The translations under genes were made by a program, and so were the position numbers. Shown in pieces: positions 44,301-53,200 of a DNA stretch of 64,000 nucleotides. The notes under the pieces were generated by a model. That model made no database searches. It saw only the letters and a program-made list of their open reading frames with translations, and was not told where the DNA came from. Numbering within the stretch: the first letter of the stretch is position 1; each line of letters opens with the position of its first letter. This stretch comes from Blattamonas nauphoetae (lineage: Eukaryota > Preaxostyla > Oxymonadida): assembly GCA_033064195.1 (NCBI GenBank), contig JARBJD010000345.1:1-64000 (forward strand), read 5' to 3'.

Positions 44301-44841
44301 CAACGAATCGGACGAGATGAGCTTCAACCTATCGGCGACTCAGACGAACGACAACTCGCCACAGACATCGCCAACCACAAGTGACAGACAAGATGCTCAC
44401 TTTGAGAACATCGCTCTTCGACACGGCTTCACTCAGCCTGTCACACAACCTGACTTCGACATGCCAACACCCCAATCGAACCCTCGAACTGACACAGCAT
44501 TCGAAGGACTTCGGTGGCAGGCACCAGAAGTGGTTGGGAGTCGTGTTGAGGTGGACAGGGAGAGGGCGGCTGTGTTCAGTCTGGGTCTGATCATGTGGGA
44601 GGTGGAGACAGAGGCGGTTCCGTTTGGAGAGATGGACGCAGTGAACGCGGCTCGACAGAACGAGACGGGGTGTCTTCCTCGAATGAACCTGATTTCGGAT
44701 CCGAAGGAACGAGATCTCATCCAGCAATGTCTTCAGACTGATCCGTCTTCTCGCCCCTCTCTCTCCTCGCTCCTCTCCACTCTTTCTGAACTTCCATTGA
44801 CATCTTCAGTTGTCCACAAGAACGATCCCCACATTTCATGA
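35362..44841 (+). CDS. Giant beta-helix receptor with membrane helix and pseudokinase tail
   Basis: The protein has 3,159 residues, taking the ATG at 35,362 (MILLLLGAYICCC, a signal peptide). A slightly longer frame starts only at GTG. Residues about 30-2,700 are repeated right-handed beta-helix modules. They are Ser/Thr/Asn-rich with many NxS/T sites and GGGV/GGV turns. New modules open with a paired-Cys motif: CSDEMPCQTIS near 37.26 kb, CGSVLLSCQSL near 40.04 kb, CGSTKYPCKTIS near 41.54 kb and CGQEERMCRRLE near 42.30 kb. A membrane helix (IIVPIAASLLVMLFLLLLIL) lies at about 2,735-2,757 with a basic RRHRKK stop. The cytosolic tail has LFDRLHSE, HLSSHWVMFDKDGQMLL in place of the HRD loop, then RWQAPEVVGS (APE), AVFSLGLIMWEVETEAVPFG and RPSLSSLL. 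There is no VAIK lysine, HRD or DFG, so it is a pseudokinase by sequence. Likely a surface adhesin or sensor; ligand unknown. Confidence 0.85.
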   Translation: MILLLLGAYICCCDTLDERNPSHRSSWSLSRNHPFDLRSTVAEHILRHLKTETISEIDLGGYFSCSDFEMDHELILFRGAENTTIFTDYKSGSASNLFRMTNSTTKFHQICFNMMKGQDQMSLSHPSNHVLNLVSCAQIANAIFSANKCQFIFDGTTSLFLLTSPSTSESFQVNSVVLSSCLFEVFGYTMRYFCQIDPIAAGPIHNTISITSSHLNDLAIDSPSGLAVSPIKDPRNTITTSLVSLRLNNLTRSERNCCFDVDLKPLTERVTNCVLEGVVDGLEGTVTAPLSTSHSFLCLNSSFSQIMNSAQHEHNTSNFTHVGQTYNADVVSERFNLTHQTTPVIFIGCTITSTNPPKSFIFISMTNHSEDLTISNCTFSVTTTSSIDVRIVYFQPAVGSFPTLIVDKLKGEYSATDSSPNSLSLIHAARSVTAHITGSNFSSQADSKSSRPLQFSGGTFILHIFGCVFSDAMTAGGGGVIAVGNGGELIMSDCLMEGNQVTGNGGCVSIGRQCVSFHRCVMRNNKATRGGVLTSSGLTLGVWEDCAFEANVATEGQHFSGNDMVNNAGLSTYNPELIIGCTSTSASPKISYYTSATSNGVHPHEDIIFPHPSTKSEYDQKLAVDLDGSGTTCSDEMPCQTISSAFTILSPAGRNRILVGTGAFSDSAHALSGSVELVGNGWIRDSSFFTTLTTAGMKVGGGGNITLRSMTLLPSTDTTVVASMDEEGTLRFSFIGIDLISSHATSLVSISKGITTLFRCWFDQVTLANSAFVSVSGSASLNLHGTYFMLIRRENGDGASCIDSESTGAISFETSDFGNCSSSGKAGVLHLKGKDGAGSISFKKTYFYNNEAGQSSLTTNGSLIFANDIILDGIATNQISATSLQSISHQISFIRLGIPVRLSPIAQFGYSADGITFTLAGKYYQGIPISQFSSIKIMTEDTFKYCTSVSPIMPRVTLLLDPLLAEDVDVHWRTAVLQPSTSAETIVKVGQNATFGIREGSLTFVELPTVVPFVVLHSTGLFELRSETWTFTCDTTHISVPLFSVSAGQIRIETCELQAGLSFLGYSMMEATGGTIRLLRTAFKRITTTENGSVVHSTSATVNIDSCSFEECSAKNGGVVWFETSGSHFLQVLHPPTSPFSATFLNCGASEKGGVLCVEGTTSLPNPIRFATNSVNHARFAGSWSGSVGKDVYVGKSVFGSKPTSDILKFGGGSYSDWHHVEIEGRGADEDELKDIGFLIPLPIVSVNGSVKELTTGLSGKDEEACKWTSSFCATLGFGIGILKSKYNGENIEMGVQFVWNMTYTEKPMIVSDQNVVLTGTTAKDLSKSNTTRTIVKMDTSSTAGSPLFTITNHAILSVSNIDFFLKPENGLFAMDPTGDTLKIENCGMIASSGSVSSESVMSVAGGSVWMKDISLNTSATGRSTFASPLIYVNSKAGPIILQSISFSNIAISDSSSIVSIVTQFAVVLTDVTFDDCLVSSNDSHLVFLEGTDFLNQIIPSCWEGSFSSSTSLKDFWGKDSSLSSSEDWKESSLLFYLFPPETVIVLNKDATNPSHHPNCGSVLLSCQSLNSAFSSLRDTIRGVSIESEADLTEKIIVTSSCSFIASSSIHVLKMAETGSTEVNGPGVTLSINKLEIKCLSSSSVSSLFSVMSGTLEMEGCVIGSSSSLSPLRLPSSMTSLVEVGSSGTVSFVASSITHSVFTNPSKGSSLIVQKGGSITLDTSSFISNVLSSGIGSHVLVFGDSFPSIAESEVMQRLKPTLPSSGFFSSEERNRLAGCVDGEVDGILFEWYPANVGEQHVRTGGVNHLKGGHSALPQLTIKFGISQLGSDGSIILDSSLSFGETVAFPDSAIEITTSPVQNDRKEIFVGSGGHFSVEHGHLTLASLSFSTTIPASSFIAISNSGSLSISTCSFVGFSTLSSGPVLSASLGSTNTLSIVNTEFSDCSSEMDGGVIALTLSQSTKSSQLEIKASFSSCSCGDTKHGEWIHVAGHNLARQILPSNWEGHPTTFGDENEHTVWGTDLSVTGTFFASYTLLVHLLERKEETIFVNSLGQDAIGCGSTKYPCKTISSSLSHLLNGSSSQLALQNSSVLSSTIENKWNDLQICGTVEEWQDVDVSATGRISVPTLQLSLSFLFFTTSEPSLDHSLVSITGTGSLKVGSCSFSSFRTTGSGSIVSGTLSSSSLLHLTSTSFSTCSASGNGGVISIICDEAVSSSSLILDCSFDALCSCGIDSKGYWVFLDGFGFEDLISAPNWLSVCSSLTSPENDSVLYGIDRKEPVISSFHSLSLLYYLLPFRSSTVFAGSSGRDSNGCGQEERMCRRLETAHSHLSGTADFDLFVVGSASLTTPLIFTPNDLQLRPKSGRETIHVEEEGRFEDGDMAGNHLLSIHRITFNLNTATCSTLFKTGVGQLALTSCSFEKDSPFDLEIMNLVGGEVSIENTTFISASFTRTPFVFSSFTSVEFEKVRFERCSGERFLEASGSGENSKLSFDSCHFSGKVDIVQPHTNSDEICTWSTGMIRLTNTSTTFRSVDFTNGRGGIRQEGGWSYLTNTTFSNLSPSHHLFPSARRNVFCSGNGTVVVYGDSSEGKDLWIGGTDCSINNGTETLLSPFFIPTLDSSQSKSEQNKKKQTFSLLISGTMLIPCGLSLEIVEEKGSTSDPSAVPLLLSESTTTSFNETTITLEVSQSSLEKALNSSLEWSGRLMFGVGMRTADKFRVKVSRIEEKKSQAKQAVSIIVPIAASLLVMLFLLLLILLLVRRHRKKTKESLASQKELDHIEEDGDGIKMDVFGVDLHEKWTGDIIKPDQSTRSGIETFNDETVREASEPSERSCPSDRNGVGGRMVEAMKCDGEFATSVVARTDTLFDRLHSESKKEMNKRAILVELTKALQKLRITLPEAEALTHLSSHWVMFDKDGQMLLQVKREKNKIVQPHHSHHSLQKPILHPPQQVGSFTSSLNLNNSSPHPSQNQPRESFFRLANESDEMSFNLSATQTNDNSPQTSPTTSDRQDAHFENIALRHGFTQPVTQPDFDMPTPQSNPRTDTAFEGLRWQAPEVVGSRVEVDRERAAVFSLGLIMWEVETEAVPFGEMDAVNAARQNETGCLPRMNLISDPKERDLIQQCLQTDPSSRPSLSSLLSTLSELPLTSSVVHKNDPHIS

Positions 44842-45704
44842 AATGCCCCCCCTTCCAACTGAACACGTCTCCAGTCCGTCGTTTGAGACTCTTCTCGCCA
44901 ATCAGGGAATTGTGACTGATCAAGCCAGCTGCCATCAACACTGTCTCGGACAATGTCACCAGTGCTGACACCGATCATCTCACATCACATCCAACTCGAG
45001 AGGTGGTCTTCGCTGATCCTAATGATTGGTTCACCACCACCCTCAACCCACATCACGATCTGTCTTTCGTTGGTTCAGAAACCATCCTCATCACCCTTCT
45101 ATTCGTTCCTGCCCACATCACACCGTTTACGAGGACCTCCCCCTTCTTCAGTGAAAACTCTTCCCTGCTGCTGGTTCCTTGATGGTCTGTCTCATTATTC
45201 GTCTTATTATCATTCAACATGCTTTTGTTGGTATCTTTGCTGTCTGTCTGATTTTCTCGGGATTCTCGTTGCTGTTGAATGTTCATCCGTTCATCTCACA
45301 AAACCGTCCCTTCGCACATCGTTCACGTGTCTTCTTTCTCACTCCACTCCATTTTTCTTCCGTGCCACTCTTCCTGTGCGTTTCTCAGACGGTCCATCGC
45401 TCCGAATCATGAAGCAATCCGTTCTTTTCGTCTTCTCGTTTCTTTGTCATCTCATAGTTCCCCGACCAAGCCGGACTTGTTCATCAAGTCGGACAACGGG
45501 TAGGTATGTCAAGGATACCTCCTTATTTGACTGTAAAGTTGATTGATAATCGCTTTACGGCTTCAACAAAGAGTTTGAGAACGATCAGACCATTCATTGT
45601 ATTTGTTCACTTCCCTCATCCATTTTTGCTATTCTCACACAATAGCCAATCGAGCAAAGAGGTGAAGTGATTAAATAACATTTGGAACTATTTAGATGTA
45701 TGTT
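44842..45704. other. Intergenic, no gene recognised
   Basis: A plus-strand frame of 197 codons at 44,953-45,546 is Ser/His/Pro-rich without motifs and is probably chance. Nothing else was seen. Confidence 0.45.
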
Positions 45705-46209
45705 CAGTTCATCCCCCCATCGAGGATGAGAATGGATCCATCGAAGAAGAAGTTGACGACGGAGAGTTTTGTGGGTGCCAATTGATTGTTTTCAGCCTCT
45801 CGCAACCAATTGAAGCGGATTCAGACGACTTGTATCATTTTTGCTTGGAATGGAGAATGTGAATGAGATTCTGTTTGCCTCATCTCGGATCTACTGTGAA
45901 AAAGTGAGGAAACCTTAAAATTGCAATCATAAGGCAGTTTGAGGAACACACCATCATTCCAAGATCCAAGTAGTTGGGATGAATGCCATTGGAGATCTTG
46001 TTGAGCATGCCATTCCGGAAGTGAACAGATTCCATCTTATTGAGAGGAATGAGAGATACAAACATCCAAAGACCTTTATCCTGCAGAAAGGTCGTCGGAT
46101 GCGTGATTCTTGCGGGTCGGAGAAGACCTTCGTAGAATGAAAACAAGAACATTTTCAACCTCAAAATTGGTCTGTCAAGGTGCACATTATGAATATAGCG
46201 TGGAGACAC
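45705..46209 (-). pseudogene. Small unrecognised gene or gene remnant
   Basis: The minus strand begins near 46,209, or at a second ATG near 46,155 (MFLFSFYEGLLRPARITHPT). It reads as coding to LDLGMM. After a possible intron of about 61 bases (GTGTGTTCC...ACAGTAG) comes IRDEANRISFTFSIPSKND, then, in another frame, REAENNQLAPTKLSVVNFFF to a stop near 45,705. At least one frame change is needed, so it is a remnant or has an unresolved intron. No family is recognised. It is divergent from the small gene at 46,223. Confidence 0.35.
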
Positions 46210-46222
46210 ATCACTAACATCA

Positions 46223-46573
46223 ATGCTGATGTGAGTTTAGACCTCCGAGAACTGTGATGCATGTCCATTCAGGTTCGGATTTGAAAAAGCACCCATTGAT
46301 CGTGTCTTTCTTCTCAGAAATACCAATTTTTACTCAACACTCGCATATCGAAATGAAGAAATTATCATGCAACTAGAAAGTATTGTTGTCCTACCTGATG
46401 AACAAGTCCGGCCTAATCGGAGGACTATCACCCGTTTTCTGAAGATGACTCCCCCTTCTCTTGAATCGATTGGGAATGTTGTCGAAATCATGGTTCACCA
46501 AGACTCAATGGTGTGGAGAGGATGCTCGCACGTATCGGTGTTGAAGGGCAACGAGATTATCTCTGAAATTTGA
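46223..46573 (+). CDS. Small two-exon gene, unknown function
   Basis: Exon 1 is only eight bases (46,223-46,230). The intron 46,231-46,272 is GTGAGTTTAG...CCATTCAG. Exon 2 is 46,273-46,573. Together they make 309 bases, giving 102 residues that start MLMFGFEKAPIDRVFLLRNT and end KGNEIISEI. The frame upstream of the internal ATG at 46,367 is open and coding-like, which supports the intron. No motif is recognised. The start is inferred from the splice frame; a longer 5' part cannot be excluded. Confidence 0.4.
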
Positions 46574-47212
46574 ATAAAAAGAGGATTACTTTTGAATCAT
46601 TAAGACAATTCGGGTTATCAGTGATTCTGAGTCGAACTGGCGACCAGATGAAGGAAAGGTGATGTTCAAACATGGAGAGATTCGCTCATCAACGATGAGA
46701 GCTACTAGACACAGAAGCTTTCAGTTTCAACAGACAGCAAAATCTGGAAAGAGAGAAAGATGATGATGTGCGACGTGCCATCAAGGAACGCAGAAAGGAG
46801 AGGGAAGCAAGATATCAGAAGAAGGAAGAAAGACTCCTTGTTTGGATGAATGAAGAACGCCAGGGTGAGCAATGAGACACTGTTGATGACGTGTGAGAAA
46901 GAAAGACAACGAAGGGGAATATGCGAGAAATCTAAGAATGACAAAAGATGAACGATGACAGTGAAGGGGATGTTGAAACGAAGAATGAGCTGGTGTGGTG
47001 CAGGCGGAATTTCTGAAAAACAAGAAAGAGCTGACGTGGAAAAGAGTCGAATGAGAGATCATATGATGTGTGACTCGTCTCGATCGACGAAGACGACGAT
47101 GAGGTCCCAGATCGCTTTGTTGGGTTGTGAGTATGTTCCATTGCGTGAAGTGGCGCTGTGCAGGAAGATGAATTGATGGTGATTCTGACACAACTGTCTG
47201 ACTATTGTGTCA
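46574..47212. other. Mostly non-coding; coiled-coil fragment at 46.73-46.88 kb
   Basis: A plus-strand frame at about 46,731-46,875 reads NLEREKDDDVRRAIKERRK... and ends at a possible splice donor (CAG/GTGAGC). It looks like one exon of a coiled-coil protein or a relic. The rest shows no gene. Confidence 0.3.
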
Positions 47213-50200
47213 TCAGAAGTCGCAGCCGAGGGGGTCGTCCTGCAGGATTGTTCCTGTCGTGAACAGACCATCCTCACCCAGTTCTTTCAACACTTCCGCC
47301 AGAGTCGGTCGGCCAGTCGGATCCAAATCCAGACACTTCTCAATCAGCTCAACCAGCTTCAGAGACGATATCTTCGTCATCGGCAGCTGGCCTCCGCATC
47401 CCAACTGTCGCTGAGCATTCGCTGCATCCAGCTCCCCGAAGGGTACAAGACCAGTCTCTAATTCCCACAAGATCAGGCCAAGACTAAAAACTGCCCCGTG
47501 GTCGTGTTTCTTGTTTGATTCTTCGTCCATTAGTTCTGGTGCAATCCATCGCTGGCCTTCCACTCCCGCCGAGTCCTGTTTTGTGTTTCTCGTTTGGGAC
47601 GCTGCCACACTCTCCCCTCTCCTCGCTTCTCCAATCTGAAGATACATCTGGTTCGTCCAGTCAAACACAATCCAGTGAGTCGACACATTTCGAAGACCAA
47701 GACTTGTCGGATCTTTCTGCGCCAAGTTCAGAAGGCCTCGTGTTAGCTGTTGAGCAATCGTCGCTCGCTCTGCTCCAATCATTCTGTTCTCGCCGGAGTG
47801 AAGTCGACGATACAGTGTGTCTTTCCAGTTCACAAACACTTTCTCACTCACATCCGAACAGTTCACCGCTTCGAACTTTCCATCGTTCTCAACAGGTTTG
47901 TCTCTGTCCATTGGTTGCTGCTGTGTGTGTGATGTTGAGCAGCCACCTTCGTCGAACTCGTTCGGATTCACTTTTTGAAGATTTGCTGTCGTGTTCACGA
48001 GTGTCGGAGCGAATGAGTCCTCAACCTCCAATTTCTCCGCAGGGAGCTGTTCGTCCATTTCTGTCTTCGTTGTCAATTGTTCATTCTCTTTCTTCTGTTT
48101 GTTCCTTCGTCGAACAAGGATAACGATCAGAACGATGAAGAAGAGCAGAAGCAGAGCGCTGCTGGTAATGATCACAGGAATCAACCACTTTCGAACTGAT
48201 GCGAATTGCGCTTTTCGTTCGTCACTTGCGCTTCGCTTCAGGAGCGTTGAGTCTGTTTTGAATCCATCCCCAAACACGATCCGACAGCGCCATTCCATTT
48301 TCGAGTCCAGCGAAGACAGCGCAGAAGAGGCGAGTTGGGTGGAGAAGGACGATTCTGTCCAGTTCATCGTGTTGGCTGGTGAGAGAGGAATCTGAATTGA
48401 TCCGTTTTCACCCTTCTTCTCATCCAGCGAGAACACATTCAAACGAAGATTGCAGTCGAGGAGAAGCGAGCCAGAGAGTGTTAGAGTGTACATTTGGCTG
48501 GTCTTGTTGAAAGAGGCAGGAGATTCTGACGATGTCAGAGTTGGAATGAAAAAGACAGCGAATGGCTCAATCACTTGCGAAGAGAAGCGACATTCCGAAT
48601 CAAGCGAGATCCACGCTGATGGGTGATCCTTCGATCCATCTCCACCATTCAGCGAGTCCACCACAACTTCGCCTCCTTGGCACCGAATGTTCTTTCGAGC
48701 TGATGGGAATTGAGAACTCTCCCCAATGTTGCTCGAGAATACGGACGAGTGAATAGTGGTGTGCGTGTTGGACAGGAAGAGTGCACCTTGTGAGAGATGA
48801 GAGAAGTCTGAATTTTTGATGGAAACAGTGGAGTCCACGATCGTGATCACGCCTGTTGTCCATTCACAAAGAGACTCATGTTCATTGTGAGAAGCTTGCG
48901 TTGGAATAATTGGTCCTTCGAACGAGCATGATTGGAGACTCAGTGTGGTGATGTTCGAGCATTCCAGGAAGACCAAGTCAGAAGTGTTGGAGACTTGGAG
49001 TTGGATGAGTGTGGCGGAGCGGAGGTCGGACAGGCGGATGGGAGTCGAGGCGAAGGAGATGTTAGCGCTAACAAGCGAGTTCACAGAGACTGTCCCTTTC
49101 TCACAATCCATCAGTGTTCCGACATTGTGTGATGACGAGATTGTGATTGTTTGGAGTGTTAGAATCGAATTCACACTTTTGAAGAGCGGTGTGGTCTGAT
49201 CAGCCAACACCGAGATCTCCACCATCGAAAGGTTCATGTGCCCAAACAGCACAACCAGTGCCGCTGAGCTCCTTCCACCCTCCTTCAACACAACTGTCAC
49301 ACTTTCAAACTGAACCGTGTCGCCTGTCTCTTCACGCAGACATCCCGACGAAGACAGCACAATCGACGACATCACAGGCAATCCCTTCACAGTCACTCCT
49401 CCCATCTCAACCTCATTCCCAACGGATACTTCCCCCATCACGTGCAGATGGTTCGTCGGCACTTTCGATGCTCGTGTCAGCGAATGTTCCAATGTTCGAC
49501 ACCAAACAGAGTTGTGCCCACATTTCTCCAAGTCAAGTCCATCACTCGCCACTCCAATCCCCCCACTCCCAGCAAGCAGATAGAATAGAAGAGAGGCATT
49601 GAGCGAAGTGGCGTGGTCAACACTCCACAGCCACTCATACGACACTCCAGTTTCGAACGATCCAGCAAAGCGAGTATCTTCATACGCAATCCATTCGTCG
49701 AGATTGTTTCCTTCAACCCAAACAAATGCTCCATTTGAGTTCGATGACGAAGAGCTGGAATACTTCAGATTGCGGAGACAGAAGGCGGGAATCTTCGACT
49801 GATCGCTGATTGAGGTGAATGAGATGAAGAAGCCATTCGCAACTCCATTCTGGGTTGTCACATCACTCAGCTCAACAGCATCTATTTCCAATTTCATTCC
49901 TTCAACCATCTCGACCTCCAACACACTCCCATTTCCATCTGAACGTGTGATCTGATGGAACTTGGTCGAAGTGAGCGAGAGAGAGCCAGCTGCGAATTCG
50001 ATGATAGCTGTTGTGAGAGTGAGAGACGAGAACGAGCAACCGTCAATGATAACGATGCAGCAGGCAGATGAGAGCGAGATGAATGGAGCAGATCGAGGAT
50101 GACCAGTGAAGGAGAGATCGAGGAGAGTGAGCGATTTCTGGCCAATAGTAACCGAAGCAGCAGATGTCGTTGCGATCGTCTGTTGAGATGTGGAAGACGT

Positions 50201-53200
50201 CAGGATCGTGTCAGCAGCGATGGTCAATTCTTCATTCAGAGTTACGGCAGAATCGATGACAAACGTGTTGTTCTGGTTTGGATGAGAAAGCGTCCTGTTG
50301 AATGATGAGCAAGGGAGCAATTCTCGCCCACAAAGAGCGTGGTCTTCTCCATCTGCGTGAATGTGAGTCGATTCGCAAGTGGAGGTGTGAGGATACCAGT
50401 AGAACAGAAGCGATCCTTCTGATGATGTCACAGCGTCAACTCCAAACCATTTCTTCTTTTCTAACCTCGAATACGGCGTTGTTTGTGTCAATGGTTTGAG
50501 AGAGGCGAGAGATGAGGAGAGGAATGTCACAAGATCAGCTGAAGTGATTGAGATCCAGTCACCTTCGCTCTGAGTGCTCGAACATGAAACGAACCTGATT
50601 GGGTCTGTCATCGAGTATGATCCACCATTCAATGTCACTGCCAATGCACCTCCTCTTACACGTGACAAACAGGATGAGAAGTTCGCGTCTTTGAAGGTGA
50701 GGGAGTTCCCGGAATTCAGAGAGGAGGAGAAGATCGATCCATCGCCATCTTTCACAAGAGAAGAGAACGAGCATCCACTCACAACAATCGATCCACTTCC
50801 AGAGATCTCCAGAAGTGATGTCGAGCGCTCAACGGATTGCCCGTCGAACGAGAGAGATGTGAGTGTGAGTGTGAATGCAGAGATAGCGAATCTTCCCTCA
50901 GTTCCAGTTGTGATTGAAGCTGTTGCTTCATTCGGGCAGATTTCGATTGCATTTGTTGAAAACGAGAGAGGTGTGGTGAGTGTTGTAGACGTTGTCACAA
51001 TCAGCTTGTGCGAACCTGTTCCTGACAGATGAGATGCTCCAACCTCAAGCGACTTGCATTCCCATTCCAATCGTCCACATCCATCCTCATCTCGTCCATC
51101 CGGACCAGCTGTGATTGTCTGATTGCGGTACGGGATGAGATAGTACAGAAGAGTCATCGAGCGATATTTCGACCCTTCTAGCTCTGAATTGTCTGTCCCC
51201 CACAACAAGTTGTCGTCGGTTGGTGTGGTGAGCGAGGACACTGTCGACAACCAGTTCTCTCTTTTGAGGAGGGTGAGGAAGGTAGAACCTTCCACAAACA
51301 CCCACTGTCCTTTCTGCTCAGATCCACATGAGCACGACGTGAATGTTGACTTGACCACGAGCGATGAGGAAGCAACTACAGCAGCACATGACACAGAAAT
51401 CGCACCTCCATTCCCACCCGATGAGCAAGAAGAGAAAACACAGTCTTCCACTGACAGTGTTGACTCGGTGGTCAGTGTCGCAAGAAGAACTCCCCCATTT
51501 CCAGTCGATCTCAGAGAGCTGAAACGGCACGAGGAGAGTTTTGTGTGTTGAGTGGCTGAGCCATCCATCACAACGAACGACCCACCAGCTGCACTCGTCT
51601 GCACAAAATTCGAAAAGTTCGATGAAGACACGACGAATGACGACTCGCCAGCCATTCGGATGAAGCTGAAGGAGCTAACAGGAAGCGATGACAGTGTGAT
51701 GTTTCTGACAATGAGTGAGGCCGTGGAGAGAGAAATGAAATCCGATTTCAGAGCTGTCGAATTCGGAGTGATCTTGATCGAATCAATAATCACTTTTGAG
51801 TGACCTGCGAACGCTCCAAAGCTGATCCCTTTGGCAGAAAAGTCAAATGAATGCGAAGAGATCGCCAAACTGGCAGCACGACTGAATTGGACGAATGGCG
51901 ACTGGCTGGAGGCAGTGACGGAATAATACTGAGTGGCAGTCCCAGCGTAGATGATGTTTGAAGTGTCAGATGACGTGAGGGTGTCGTTTGAGCGAGATGA
52001 CGATGGAAAATAAAGTTGTTGGTTCGTACAGGTCGCAAAGAAGTCCAAGTTCGATGAGCTATAATGGAAAAATCGAATGTCATTCTTGATGGTGCCATTA
52101 CAGCTTGAATAGATGAAGTTTCCTCCTTCAAACTTGTTGCCGTGCATCAACAATGATTTCGGATCCTTTACAGAAAGTTCCAACGTCGCTCGGGTGAGTT
52201 CTGGTTGGATGTGAGTATTGCCAGTGAAAAGATTGTTGCTGATTTCGGCTGTTGAGAAAACCGCCAGAAAGCATGCTCTCTGTTTCGCCACATTGCTTTC
52301 GTAGCGGTTTCCTGTGTTGATAATCGTTCCGGTTGAAGTATCTGTGTGAAAAGTAGGCTCGCACTCAGCTGTGCAGCTAGTGCAATTATTGTTGGTGAAG
52401 GACAACAGATATTTGTATGGATGGATTGCACAGGCACCACCCCAAAAACCACGACATGACACGAACTTGGTGTTGGAGATCGATGTCGTTGTTTGATTGA
52501 GATACACCCCTCCACCTGCCATGTGGGATTCAAGAACATAGCAGGAGAGGAAGGAGGACGACGTGATCGTGACAGTCTGTCCAACCACATACGACGAAAT
52601 GGCGCCTCCATGCTCAGTCGTTGAGAAGCAGTTCGTAAAGGCGCATCGGTCGAAAAGAACATCTGCTACTGTGGGTTTAATTCTTGCTGTCTTCTCTCCT
52701 GTGTAGGTTGTCGGGGCATTTGAGCGGTCGGTGTGAGCGAAGGTGTTGTTCGAGAAGACAAATGATCCAGGCGTGTTGATCGATCGGGTGATCGTTCCAT
52801 CGTGAACACAACACACACTGTCCGTTTCACATCCAATCATGCGAGTCTTTTGGCTTGTTTCGGAGGGCGGTTGTGTTTGGTCAGCGGTTGACATAGAAAT
52901 GTTTGTGAACGCACTCCATGCAATTTGAGTGGATAAAGTGGACGAAGATGCAACGAGAGGTTCAGACGATCCCAAAATCATGTCGTTTATTGATGTCGAA
53001 GCCAGTGTCACGGTACCACTGTTCTCCTCGTTCCTAACAAGACTATCAATGGTTGAATGTGAGGTTCGGTGCTTGAAGGTGATTGAGGAGAGAGTAATGT
53101 GAGAGTTGAGGGAAATAACGAGCGAGTTTGGTGAACTCATCCAAAGTGTCACGGTGTCCAGAAAGATGTCCGAGTTCTTCGCAGATATCGCCTCTTTGGT

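Noticed and set aside
44953-45546. Plus-strand frame of 197 codons downstream of the giant receptor
   Set aside because: Composition is Ser/His/Pro/Cys-rich without motifs, and other frames in the same place look equally coding-like. Probably chance.
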